Assembly: GCA_001799845.1 (NCBI GenBank)
Contig: MGUG01000041.1
Location: 1 to 64,000, forward strand
Reading direction: 5' to 3'
DNA length: 64,000 nucleotides
Source of the DNA: Elusimicrobia bacterium GWC2_64_44
GTDB lineage: Bacteria; Elusimicrobiota; Elusimicrobia; Elusimicrobiales; UBA9959
The first letter of the stretch is position 1. Each line of letters begins with the position of its first letter. Made by a program: the position numbers and the translations under genes. This document shows, in pieces, positions 8,543-15,628 of this stretch. Under the pieces are notes generated by a model, which ran no database searches, was not told where the DNA came from, and saw nothing but the letters and a program-made list of their open reading frames with translations.

Positions 8543-9283
8543 TTAAACGGCCGGGGTTTCAGGCGGCAGGGCCGGGTTTTCGTGGTGCCGGTCCCGGCGC
8601 CGCTGCTGCTTTTTCTGGTCTCCCGCAGGTGACGCCGCCTGAGGCGCGTGGAAAAGCGGCGGCAGGGTTTCTTTGGACTCCATCCACTTCAGCAGGGATT
8701 CCTCCCCGGTGACGGCGTAGGTCTCCGGAGTGGCGGTGACGGCCAGCTTGTGCTTCTTGGCGCGCTCGGCCAGGGCCTCGGCGCTCTTGCCGCGCGAGAA
8801 GCCGGGCGTGTCGAAGACGCGCAGGTTCTGCTGGGTGAGGCCTATCAGGTAGAATGAGCCGTCCTGGTTGGCGCCGAGCGCTACCGCCTTGTCGCTGACG
8901 GCCTCGAAGGCCTGGCCCAGCCAGTCCGTCTTCAGCTCGGGTGAGAGGTGGTTGATCAGCACGGCTTTCTTGGCGCCGGTGAAGAAGGCGAGGCGGAAGG
9001 CGTCCTGCAGCCGGTCTTCGTAGGCGTGGTTCTTTACTTCGAGGAAGCCCGGGTCCTCGGGGTCCAGCCAGGTCAGGTCGGGATGGCGGTTGGTCTTGGC
9101 GTAGGAAAGGATCAGGATGGCCTCGCCGAAATTCTTGGCCAGCTTGTAGGCGGCGGAGAGCAGGTCGCTGTTGACGTGCGCCGCCCTCTCGGGGCCGAAG
9201 GCGGTCTTCAGTTCCTGGTTTATCTTGTCTGCCTCGGGCGGGTCCACGAGGAGGATGATAGCGTTATCTCTTTTTTGTCCCAT
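8543..9283 (-). CDS. DUF2064 family glycosyltransferase-like protein
   Basis: The 246-aa protein resembles the DUF2064 (TIGR04282) family of nucleotidyl/glycosyl transferase-fold proteins, often found beside radical SAM genes. Matching parts are a mid-protein 'VLINHLSPELKTDWLGQAFEAV' and 'ALGANQDGSFYLIGLTQ', equivalent to the family's 'GPA.DGGYYLIGL', followed by 'FSRGKSAEALAERA'. The tail from about residue 215 is Lys/Arg/Pro-rich and looks disordered. It starts the minus-strand operon with the radical SAM, tldE and tldD genes. Its promoter region overlaps that of the divergent nadD gene in an almost palindromic 'AGTATATTATACT'. Substrate unknown. Confidence 0.7.
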   Translation of the reverse strand: MGQKRDNAIILLVDPPEADKINQELKTAFGPERAAHVNSDLLSAAYKLAKNFGEAILILSYAKTNRHPDLTWLDPEDPGFLEVKNHAYEDRLQDAFRLAFFTGAKKAVLINHLSPELKTDWLGQAFEAVSDKAVALGANQDGSFYLIGLTQQNLRVFDTPGFSRGKSAEALAERAKKHKLAVTATPETYAVTGEESLLKWMESKETLPPLFHAPQAASPAGDQKKQQRRRDRHHENPALPPETPAV

Positions 9284-9313
9284 AGTTGCGGCGCTTTGCT
9301 CGGATAATAGAAG

Positions 9314-9321
9314 TATATTAT
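9314..9321 (+). promoter_or_regulatory. -10-like element of nadD, leaderless arrangement
   Basis: TATATT/TATTAT hexamers end 5-7 nt before the ATG at 9327, and no Shine-Dalgarno lies between. Transcription would begin at or next to the start codon. The same AT-rich core reads TATAAT on the minus strand (9322-9317) for the DUF2064 gene, so this is a compact divergent promoter. Confidence 0.5.
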
Positions 9322-9326
9322 ACTAA

Positions 9327-10481
9327 ATGTGGCATTTAGCTATGGCGCAAGAGAATAAACCTGTTATCATTTACGGCGGCAGTTTCGATCCGCCGCACCG
9401 CGGCCACGCGGCCCTGGCGGCCGCCGCCCTGCGCCAGCTGCGCCCCGCGGCCCTGTACCTGGTGCCCGGCTTCCGCACCCCTTTCAAGGATTACCGGCCC
9501 GTCCCCTTCGCCGACAGGGCGGCCATGCTGAAGGCGGCGCTCTCCGGCGCGGGGCTCGGCGGCAGGAGCGAAATAAAAATAAGTTCCTTCGAGGCCGGCC
9601 TGCGGCGGGTGGTCTACACCTGGGAGACGGTGGCCCATTTTCGCGCGCTGCATCCGGGCGCGCCGCTCTATTTCCTGATGGGCTCCGACTGCCTGGCCGG
9701 TTTTTCCGGCTGGCGCCGCCCCGGGTATATCCTCAAGAACGCCAGGCTGCTGGTGGGGCTGCGCCCCGGGTTCTCCATCGGCCGGGGCGGCGCTACCTTC
9801 ACGGCGCTGGCCGGCCGCTTCCCCGAGGCCGACTCCACCGCCCTGCGCGCCGAGCTTTTCCTGGGCCGGCGGCCCGCCCGCCTCCAGCCAGGAGTGCTGG
9901 AGGTCATCGGGAAACGGAAACTCTATCTGGCCCGAGAGAGGGCCCTGCTGCAGGGTGAGCTGACGCCGCGCCGTTACGCGCATTCGCTGAGCGTGGCCGC
10001 GCTGGCCCTGCGGCTGGCGCCCGCCGCCGGCGTGCCGCAGCAGAAGGCCGCGGCGGCCGCGCTGCTGCACGACTGCGCGCGCGACCTCCCCACGGCCGGG
10101 CAGCTGCGCCTGGCCCCGAAGCGGTTGGCCGCCTCCCTGCGCTCGGCGCCGGTGCTCCTGCACGCCTGGGCCGGGGCCGCACTGGCTAAAAAGAAATACG
10201 GCGTGACCGACCCGGAGATATTGGAGGCGATAGAGCTGCACATCACCGGCGCGCCCGGCATGGGGCCGCTGGCCCGGCTGGTCTACCTGGCCGACGTGGC
10301 TAACGAGGGGCGGAACTTCCCCGAGGCGGGGCTGATAAGGAAGCTGGCCAACGCCGATTTCCAGGCGGCCTTCAAGGCGGCCAATTATGTTAAACTTGTC
10401 TATGCGTTCGCCGGCGGGGGCTGGGTGCACCCGCTGAGCGTCGGATTATGGAACAGCCTACAGGAAAAAAAGCTCAGCTGA
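9327..10481 (+). CDS. nadD: Nicotinate-nucleotide adenylyltransferase fused to YqeK-type HD phosphohydrolase
   Basis: The N-terminal half (about residues 12-200) is NadD, which makes deamido-NAD from nicotinate mononucleotide: 'IIYGGSFDPPHRGH' is the nucleotidyltransferase HxGH-type motif and 'FLMGSDCLAGFSGW' a second conserved block. The C-terminal half (about 205-375) is a YqeK-like HD domain, 'YAHSLSVAALALRLA' and 'AALLHDCARDL' supplying the metal ligands, with 'HITGAPGMGPLARLVYLAD' further on. YqeK enzymes split diadenosine tetraphosphate. In many bacteria nadD and yqeK are adjacent separate genes; here they form one frame. The ATG at 9327 may be read from a leaderless mRNA; an in-frame ATG at 9342 is an alternative start. 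It overlaps the next gene by 34 nt. Confidence 0.9.
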   Translation: MWHLAMAQENKPVIIYGGSFDPPHRGHAALAAAALRQLRPAALYLVPGFRTPFKDYRPVPFADRAAMLKAALSGAGLGGRSEIKISSFEAGLRRVVYTWETVAHFRALHPGAPLYFLMGSDCLAGFSGWRRPGYILKNARLLVGLRPGFSIGRGGATFTALAGRFPEADSTALRAELFLGRRPARLQPGVLEVIGKRKLYLARERALLQGELTPRRYAHSLSVAALALRLAPAAGVPQQKAAAAALLHDCARDLPTAGQLRLAPKRLAASLRSAPVLLHAWAGAALAKKKYGVTDPEILEAIELHITGAPGMGPLARLVYLADVANEGRNFPEAGLIRKLANADFQAAFKAANYVKLVYAFAGGGWVHPLSVGLWNSLQEKKLS

Positions 10482-11293
10482 TCCTCGCCGCCTGCCTGGC
10501 GCTCGGCACGGCCGTCGCCGCCTGGCAGCATCTTTCCCCGGCCTCCGATCTCCTAGTACGCGGCCGCGACGTCTCGGTGGCCCTTTTGGGAGAGCGCTCT
10601 TCGGCGCTGCTGGTCTACCATCCTTTTTCGGGCACGGTCAACGCTTTCTCCCTTAACCATCCCAAGCCCCGCAAGGGCGTTTCGCTCTGGCAGCGCGCCT
10701 CGGACCTGGCGCTCGCTGCCGGCGGCGTGCAGCCCGGCGAGAGCGTCTTCTACATAGCCCTCTCTTCCGCGCCCGACCTCGAGGCGCTGTGGGCGCCGCT
10801 GGACGGCTGGCGCGCCGACCCGCGGCAGCTCTGGCACGCGGCGGCCTGGGCCCGCGCCCTGCGCCGGGACGGAACCACCAACCTCTCCGGCTTCGAGCTG
10901 TTCACGCTGTTCTCCGAACTCTCCGGGCTGGGCAAGAGCGATTTTATCCTGACCGAGGCGGCCCGCCGCGCCCCCGCGCAGGAGGAGGTAGAGGCGGCCC
11001 CGCCCGCCCCGCTGGTGGAGGTGTTCAACGCCTCCGGCCGGGCCGGCCTGGCCTCTCGGACGGCCAAGCGCCTGCGCGCGCTGGGCTTCGACGTGATCAC
11101 AGAGGGCACGCTGCCGCTGCAGCGGTCCACGCGCATACTGGGTTTTTCCAGGGATACCGCCGCGGCCCTGCGGCTGCGGGAGGCCCTGGGGCTGGAAGAA
11201 CTGGAGATCCGGGTGAAGCCCGCGCAGAAGAGCGTGGCCGGCGCCGCGGTGGTGCTGGGGCAGGATTTTGAGTCCGGGAAACCGGGCAAGTAA
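10448..11293 (+). CDS. Membrane-anchored LytR_C-domain protein
   Basis: This 281-aa protein has one N-terminal membrane anchor (about residues 9-27, 'AQLILAACLALGTAVAAW') and an extracytoplasmic remainder. The C-terminal part (about 187-275) begins 'PLVEVFNASGRAGLASRTAKRL' and fits the LytR_C (cell-envelope 'LytR C-terminal') fold. The middle looks like a reduced LytR-CpsA-Psr-type region, with a possible catalytic remnant in 'VSVALLGERSS', but I cannot recognise the full catalytic Arg/Asp set. The nadD-yqeK-LytR-rsfS neighbourhood is conserved in several phyla, so a cell-wall role is plausible. It overlaps nadD by 34 nt and is followed by pilT after 17 bp. Confidence 0.7.
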   Translation: MEQPTGKKAQLILAACLALGTAVAAWQHLSPASDLLVRGRDVSVALLGERSSALLVYHPFSGTVNAFSLNHPKPRKGVSLWQRASDLALAAGGVQPGESVFYIALSSAPDLEALWAPLDGWRADPRQLWHAAAWARALRRDGTTNLSGFELFTLFSELSGLGKSDFILTEAARRAPAQEEVEAAPPAPLVEVFNASGRAGLASRTAKRLRALGFDVITEGTLPLQRSTRILGFSRDTAAALRLREALGLEELEIRVKPAQKSVAGAAVVLGQDFESGKPGK

Positions 11294-11310
11294 ACAGATC
11301 GGGAGGCAAA

Positions 11311-12372
11311 ATGGATATTGTCAGCATTCTCAAGGCCGCTGTGGCCGCGGGCGCGAGCGACCTGCACATCTCCGTGGGCAAGCCGCCGCTGATGCGCAAG
11401 AGCGGCGAGGTCATCCCCGTGATAGACGGCCAGCCCCCGCTGAGCTCCGAGCAGACCAAGACGCTGATCTACTCCGCCCTTTCCGACGAGCAGCGCGCCA
11501 AGTTCGAGAAGGACTGGGAGCTGGACTGCTCCTTCGCCGTGACCGGCGTGTCCCGCTTCCGCCTGAACGTCCTGGCGGCCCGCAACGGCGTGGAAGCCGT
11601 CATGCGCGTCATCCCCTCCCTGATCCCCACGCCCGAGCAGCTGGGCCTGCCGCCGACCATCACGCAGTTCGCGGACCTGCCCAAGGGCATGGTGCTGGTC
11701 ACCGGCCCCACCGGCTCCGGCAAATCCACCACGCTCGCCGCGTTGATCAACCAGATCAACATCAAGAAGAAGAAGCACATCCTCACCGTAGAGGACCCTA
11801 TAGAGTTCACCTACGAGGCCCAGTCCTGCGTGGTGCGCCAGCGCGAGATAGGGCAGCACACCCGCTCCTTCAACAACGCCCTGCGCGGCGCCCTGCGCCA
11901 GGACCCGAACGTCATCCTGGTTGGTGAAATGCGCGACCTGGAGACCATCCAGCTGACCATCACCGCGGCCGAGACGGGCCACCTGACCTTCGCCACGCTG
12001 CACACGCAGGACGCGCCGTCCACCGTGGACCGCATCATCGACGTGTTCCCCCCGCACCAGCAGACGCAGGTGCGCGTGCAGCTGGCCGCCTCGCTGCAGG
12101 GCGTGGTGTCGCAGATCCTGCTGCCGCGCAAGGACGGCCATGGCCGCGTGGCCGCGCGCGAGATCATGGTGATGACTCCGGCCATCTCCAACCTGATCCG
12201 CGAGGGCAAGACGCACATGATCTACAGCGCTATCGAGACCGGCGCCAAGTTCGGCATGATGCCGATGGACCGCGCGATGGCGATGCTCGTGAAGCAGAAT
12301 ATCGTAGCTATGGAAGTGGCGCTCGCCAAGGCGCACGACCAGGAAGGCTTCAAGAAACTCGTAGCGGGTTGA
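11311..12372 (+). CDS. pilT: Twitching motility ATPase PilT (type IV pilus retraction)
   Basis: PilT is the hexameric ATPase that depolymerises type IV pili. The 353-aa length is typical. Visible motifs are 'GASDLHISVGKPP' at the N-terminus, Walker A 'GPTGSGKST' (132-140), the Asp box 'VEDPIEF', Walker B 'VILVGEMRDLETI', the His box 'TGHLTFATLHT' and the PilT-specific 'AISNLIREGK' (usually AIRNLIREGK). A GGGAGG Shine-Dalgarno precedes the ATG. The stop is 11 bp before the next ATG. No other pilus gene is in the window, so the rest of the system must be elsewhere. Confidence 0.95.
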   Translation: MDIVSILKAAVAAGASDLHISVGKPPLMRKSGEVIPVIDGQPPLSSEQTKTLIYSALSDEQRAKFEKDWELDCSFAVTGVSRFRLNVLAARNGVEAVMRVIPSLIPTPEQLGLPPTITQFADLPKGMVLVTGPTGSGKSTTLAALINQINIKKKKHILTVEDPIEFTYEAQSCVVRQREIGQHTRSFNNALRGALRQDPNVILVGEMRDLETIQLTITAAETGHLTFATLHTQDAPSTVDRIIDVFPPHQQTQVRVQLAASLQGVVSQILLPRKDGHGRVAAREIMVMTPAISNLIREGKTHMIYSAIETGAKFGMMPMDRAMAMLVKQNIVAMEVALAKAHDQEGFKKLVAG

Positions 12373-12383
12373 GGGAGGGCGCC

Positions 12384-13271
12384 ATGTCCGATATAGAAAA
12401 ACTCAAGGAAATACCGCTGTTCAAAGGGCTCTCCGACTCGATGCTGGAGGAGTTCTCCTCCTACTTCAAGCAGACCTCCTGCGCGGCGGGCGACGTGATC
12501 TTCAAGGAGAGGAGCGAAGGCGACTCCCTCTACATCATCGTCTCCGGCGAGGTGGTCATAGAGAAGGCCCTGGACGCCGAGGGCGCCGCCTTCAAGACGC
12601 TGGCCATCCTCGGCGGCGGCGAGTTCTTCGGCGAGATGGCCGTGATAGAAGGCCAGCCGCGCTTCGCCCAGGCCCGGGCGGCCAAGGACACGGCGGTCTA
12701 CGAAGTGAACCGCGCGCAGTTCTTCTCCTTCATCAAGGAGCACCCGGGGACGGGCATCAGCCTCTTCAGCCAGATCATGCGCGTCACGATGCGCCGCCTG
12801 CAGCACACCTCGAGCGAGCTGACCATGCTCTTCGACCTGAGCCGCATGCTCACGCAGCAGCACAAGTCCCCGGCCGACTTCTTTGCAGGTGCCATCAACG
12901 AGGCCCGCATCTACCTGGAAGGCAACTGGAACGTGAAGGCCTACGTCTGGAACATGTTCAACGAGGAGTACGAGGAGATCTACTCCTGGGACGCCTTCCC
13001 CCGGCAGGGCGAGCCGCGCCCGCTGCCCGCCCGGCCCGAGCCCGGCTGGCAGGGCGACAGCGCCTATACCATGCTCTGCGCCGCCGACGGCAAGCCCCGG
13101 GCCTGCGCCGTCTTCGAGACCGACAAGCCCCTGACGGCGGTGGAGAAGAACAGCATGGCTACCATATTTAATACAATATCCTCCATCGCCGGCTCCGCCA
13201 TGGTGAACATAGAGCACCAGGCCGAGGCCGCGATGATGGCGAGGATGAGGCAGAGCAAGAACACCATATGA
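12384..13271 (+). CDS. Cyclic-nucleotide-binding-domain protein with GAF-like C-terminus
   Basis: The 295-aa protein starts with a Crp-type cNMP-binding fold (about residues 1-125): 'IPLFKGLSDSMLEEF', 'KERSEGDSLYIIVSGEVVI' and the phosphate-binding-cassette region 'GGGEFFGEMAVIEGQPRFAQARA'. There is no Crp-type helix-turn-helix afterwards. Residues about 150-290 look like a GAF-type sensor: 'FDLSRMLTQQHKSPADFF' and 'ETDKPLTAVEKNSMATIFNTISSIAGSAM'. It is thus a signal-binding protein, not a DNA-binding regulator. I use the ATG at 12384, preceded by GAGGGAGG; the track's start is a TTG. Tight linkage to pilT (11 bp) suggests a role in pilus control. Confidence 0.75.
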   Translation: MSDIEKLKEIPLFKGLSDSMLEEFSSYFKQTSCAAGDVIFKERSEGDSLYIIVSGEVVIEKALDAEGAAFKTLAILGGGEFFGEMAVIEGQPRFAQARAAKDTAVYEVNRAQFFSFIKEHPGTGISLFSQIMRVTMRRLQHTSSELTMLFDLSRMLTQQHKSPADFFAGAINEARIYLEGNWNVKAYVWNMFNEEYEEIYSWDAFPRQGEPRPLPARPEPGWQGDSAYTMLCAADGKPRACAVFETDKPLTAVEKNSMATIFNTISSIAGSAMVNIEHQAEAAMMARMRQSKNTI

Positions 13272-13885
13272 CCAACCCTAAAAGCAGCTTCAAGCAGATA
13301 GCGATAGCGGCCGCGCGCGCCGGCGACTCCAAGAAGGCGAGCCCCGTGACGGTCTTCGACCTGGCCGGGACCTCCCCGCTGGCCGACTACGCCGTGCTGA
13401 TGGTCGTGGAGTCCGCGCCCCAGCTCGACGCCGTCGAGGAAGAGGTGCTGGTGCGGCTAAAGCAGGACGGGGTCTACTGCCTGCACAAGGACGGCATGCG
13501 CTCCCGCAACTGGAAGGTGCTGGACTACGGCGGCACGCTGGTGCACGTCTACGACCAGAAGGCCTCGGAGTTCTACGCGATAGACAAGATCTACGACAAG
13601 TGCAAGCAGGTGCCGTGGGAGGACAAGCCCGCCGCCGCGCCGGCCCCGAAGGCCGCCGAGGCCGTGAAAGAGGCCCCGAAGCCCGCCGCCCAAAAGGCCG
13701 CGGTGAAAAAAGCTCCTGTGAAAAAAGTCGCGGTTAAAAAAGCCCCGGCGAAGAAGGCTCCGGCCAAAAAAGTCCCCGCGAAAAAAGCGAAGCCCGCCGC
13801 CAAAAAGGCGGCCGTGAAAAAGGCCAAGCCCGGCAAGAAAGCCGCGCCTAAGAAAGCCGCTAAAAAGACCGCTAAAAAGAAGTAG
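13268..13885 (+). CDS. rsfS: Ribosomal silencing factor RsfS with long Lys/Ala/Pro tail
   Basis: RsfS (Iojap family) binds ribosomal protein uL14 and blocks subunit joining under starvation. Residues about 1-118 match the family: 'VTVFDLAGTSPLADYAVLMV', 'DGMRSRNWKVLDYGGTLVHVY' and 'FYAIDKIYDKC'. The normal protein ends there at 110-120 aa. This one continues for about 85 residues of KAAPAKK-type repeats, like histone H1 or the tails of bacterial nucleoid proteins, ending 'AAKKTAKKK'. The ATG overlaps the preceding stop by four bases (ATGA). A clear terminator follows. Confidence 0.88.
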   Translation: MTNPKSSFKQIAIAAARAGDSKKASPVTVFDLAGTSPLADYAVLMVVESAPQLDAVEEEVLVRLKQDGVYCLHKDGMRSRNWKVLDYGGTLVHVYDQKASEFYAIDKIYDKCKQVPWEDKPAAAPAPKAAEAVKEAPKPAAQKAAVKKAPVKKVAVKKAPAKKAPAKKVPAKKAKPAAKKAAVKKAKPGKKAAPKKAAKKTAKKK

Positions 13886-13893
13886 TCCGCTCC

Positions 13894-13930
13894 AGCGCCG
13901 GCCCAGCCTTCAGGCGGGCCGGCGCTTTTA
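13894..13930 (+). terminator. Intrinsic terminator after rsfS
   Basis: A perfect 11-bp stem AGCGCCGGCCC / GGGCCGGCGCT with an 11-nt loop is followed by TTTTATTT. It ends the nadD-to-rsfS transcription unit before argS. Confidence 0.85.
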
Positions 13931-13960
13931 TTTCCCCCTACCGGCAGACAGGTGGCACAA

Positions 13961-15562
13961 ATGAAGATCTCAACGCTGGAAACAGAACTCAAGGACCGCG
14001 CCAAGGCGGCCTTCTCCCTCGACGACGCCGGGATGGCCGGCTTCTCCCTGTCCGCCCCGCCGCCCCACGTCAAAGCCGACGCCTGCATAGCCTGGCCCAT
14101 CTCCAGCGCGAAGCTCCTGAAGAAGGCCCCGCTGCAGATCGCCGGGGAGCTGAAGGACGCGCTGGGTGAGGAGTTCGGCGCGCAGACAGTGCCGCCCGGC
14201 TTCGTGAACCTCAATTTTACCTCCGCTTTCCTTTTTGCCGCGCTTAAGGAGCTGGAAAAGCCCGGCTGCTACGCGCGGCCCGAATACGCCGGCGAAAAGA
14301 TAAACCTGGAGTTCGTCTCGGCCAACCCCACCGGCCCCATGCACCTGGCCAGCGGCCGCGGCGCCACGCTGGGCGACAGCCTGGCCCGCATCTGGAAAGA
14401 GCTGGGCGCCGAAGTGGCGACGGAATTTTATGTCAACAACGTCGGGCGCCAGGTGGAGAAGCTGGGTCTTTCCCTGAAGGCCCGCTTCGAGGGCAAGGAG
14501 CCCCCGGAAGGCGGCTATCAGGGCGACTACCTTAAAGACCTGTCGGCCGGCCTCCCCAAAGAAGCCGCGGGCTGGACCGACGCGCAGTTCTCGGACTACG
14601 CCGTGGCCGAGATGCTCAAGCTGCACAAAGCCGACATGGCGGCCTTCGGCGTGAAGTTCGACCGCTGGTTCCTGGAGAGCGAGCTGCACCAGGCCGGCGG
14701 CCCGGCCAAGGCCCTGGCCACGCTCAGGGAGCGCGGCATGGCCTACGACAAGGAAGGGGCGGTCTGGTTCGGCTCGTCCACGGAGCTGGAATCGGACGAC
14801 AAGGACCGCGTGCTGGTAAAGGCCGACGGGCGCAATACTTATTTCTTGAACGACATCGCCTACCACCTCAACAAGTTCTCCCGCGGCTTCAACCGCCTGG
14901 TGGACATCTGGGGCGCCGACCATCACGGTTATGTGCCGCGCATGGAGGCCGCTGTGAAGGCTCTGGGCTCGGGCGCTTTCAGGGTGATCATCCACCAGCA
15001 GGTGGCGCTGCTGCGCGGCAAGGAAGTGGTGAAGATGTCCAAGCGCGCCGGCGATTTTATTTCGCTGAAGGAGCTGGTGGACGATGTCGGCGTGGACGCC
15101 TGCCGCTTCTTCTTCGCCTCGCGCGGCCCCAACACGCATTTGACCTTCGACGTGGAACTGGCCAAGAAAAAGTCCAACGAGAACCCGGTCTACTACGTGC
15201 AGTACGTGCACGCGCGCATTACCTCCATCTTCGACAACGCCGCCGCCAAGGGCGTGGACCCGGCCGCCGGCTTCGACGAGGCGAAGGCAGTGATAAACAA
15301 GGAAGAGCGGGCGCTGATGCTCAAGCTCCTCTGGCTGGAGAAGACGCTGGCCGACTGTGCGCGCGACCAGTCCCCCCACCACCTGACCACCTACCTGACC
15401 GAGCTGGCGGCGAGCTTCCACTCCTTCTACGACCAGCACAAGGTGCTGGACCCGGAGAACAGGGAAGTCACCGCCTACAGGCTGTTCCTGCTGAAGTCGG
15501 TGAAGGGCGTCATCGCCAGGGGCCTGGCCCTGCTCGGCGTCTCGGCCCCCGACCGGATGTAG
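13961..15562 (+). CDS. argS: Arginyl-tRNA synthetase
   Basis: ArgS charges tRNA-Arg. The 533-aa protein has the N-terminal Add-1 domain (about 1-100), the class I HIGH region as 'SANPTGPMHLASGRGATLGD', the Arg-specific 'FYVNNVGRQVEKLG', 'WGADHHGYVPRMEAAVKALG', a KMSK motif in 'EVVKMSKRAGDF' and the C-terminal DALR anticodon-binding helical domain starting near residue 410 ('NPVYYVQYVHARI'). I use the ATG at 13961, with AGGTGG 5-6 nt upstream, rather than the GTG at 13952 in the track. It is transcribed alone between two terminators. Confidence 0.97.
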   Translation: MKISTLETELKDRAKAAFSLDDAGMAGFSLSAPPPHVKADACIAWPISSAKLLKKAPLQIAGELKDALGEEFGAQTVPPGFVNLNFTSAFLFAALKELEKPGCYARPEYAGEKINLEFVSANPTGPMHLASGRGATLGDSLARIWKELGAEVATEFYVNNVGRQVEKLGLSLKARFEGKEPPEGGYQGDYLKDLSAGLPKEAAGWTDAQFSDYAVAEMLKLHKADMAAFGVKFDRWFLESELHQAGGPAKALATLRERGMAYDKEGAVWFGSSTELESDDKDRVLVKADGRNTYFLNDIAYHLNKFSRGFNRLVDIWGADHHGYVPRMEAAVKALGSGAFRVIIHQQVALLRGKEVVKMSKRAGDFISLKELVDDVGVDACRFFFASRGPNTHLTFDVELAKKKSNENPVYYVQYVHARITSIFDNAAAKGVDPAAGFDEAKAVINKEERALMLKLLWLEKTLADCARDQSPHHLTTYLTELAASFHSFYDQHKVLDPENREVTAYRLFLLKSVKGVIARGLALLGVSAPDRM

Positions 15563-15578
15563 CCTCCGCGCCAAAGAG

Positions 15579-15612
15579 AAAAGCCGTCCGCTGAAGCGGA
15601 CGGCTTTTTTTT
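15579..15612. terminator. Bidirectional terminator between argS and pyk
   Basis: A 13-bp stem AAAAGCCGTCCGC / GCGGACGGCTTTT with a TGAA loop and T runs on both strands sits between convergent argS and pyk. Confidence 0.9.
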
Positions 15613-15628
15613 GTCCCCGCGGCCCGGC

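Noticed and set aside
13700-13884. A6G runs in the rsfS tail as programmed frameshift sites
   Set aside because: The runs are read as AAA AAA G, not in the A AAA AAG slippery register, and no stimulatory structure is obvious.
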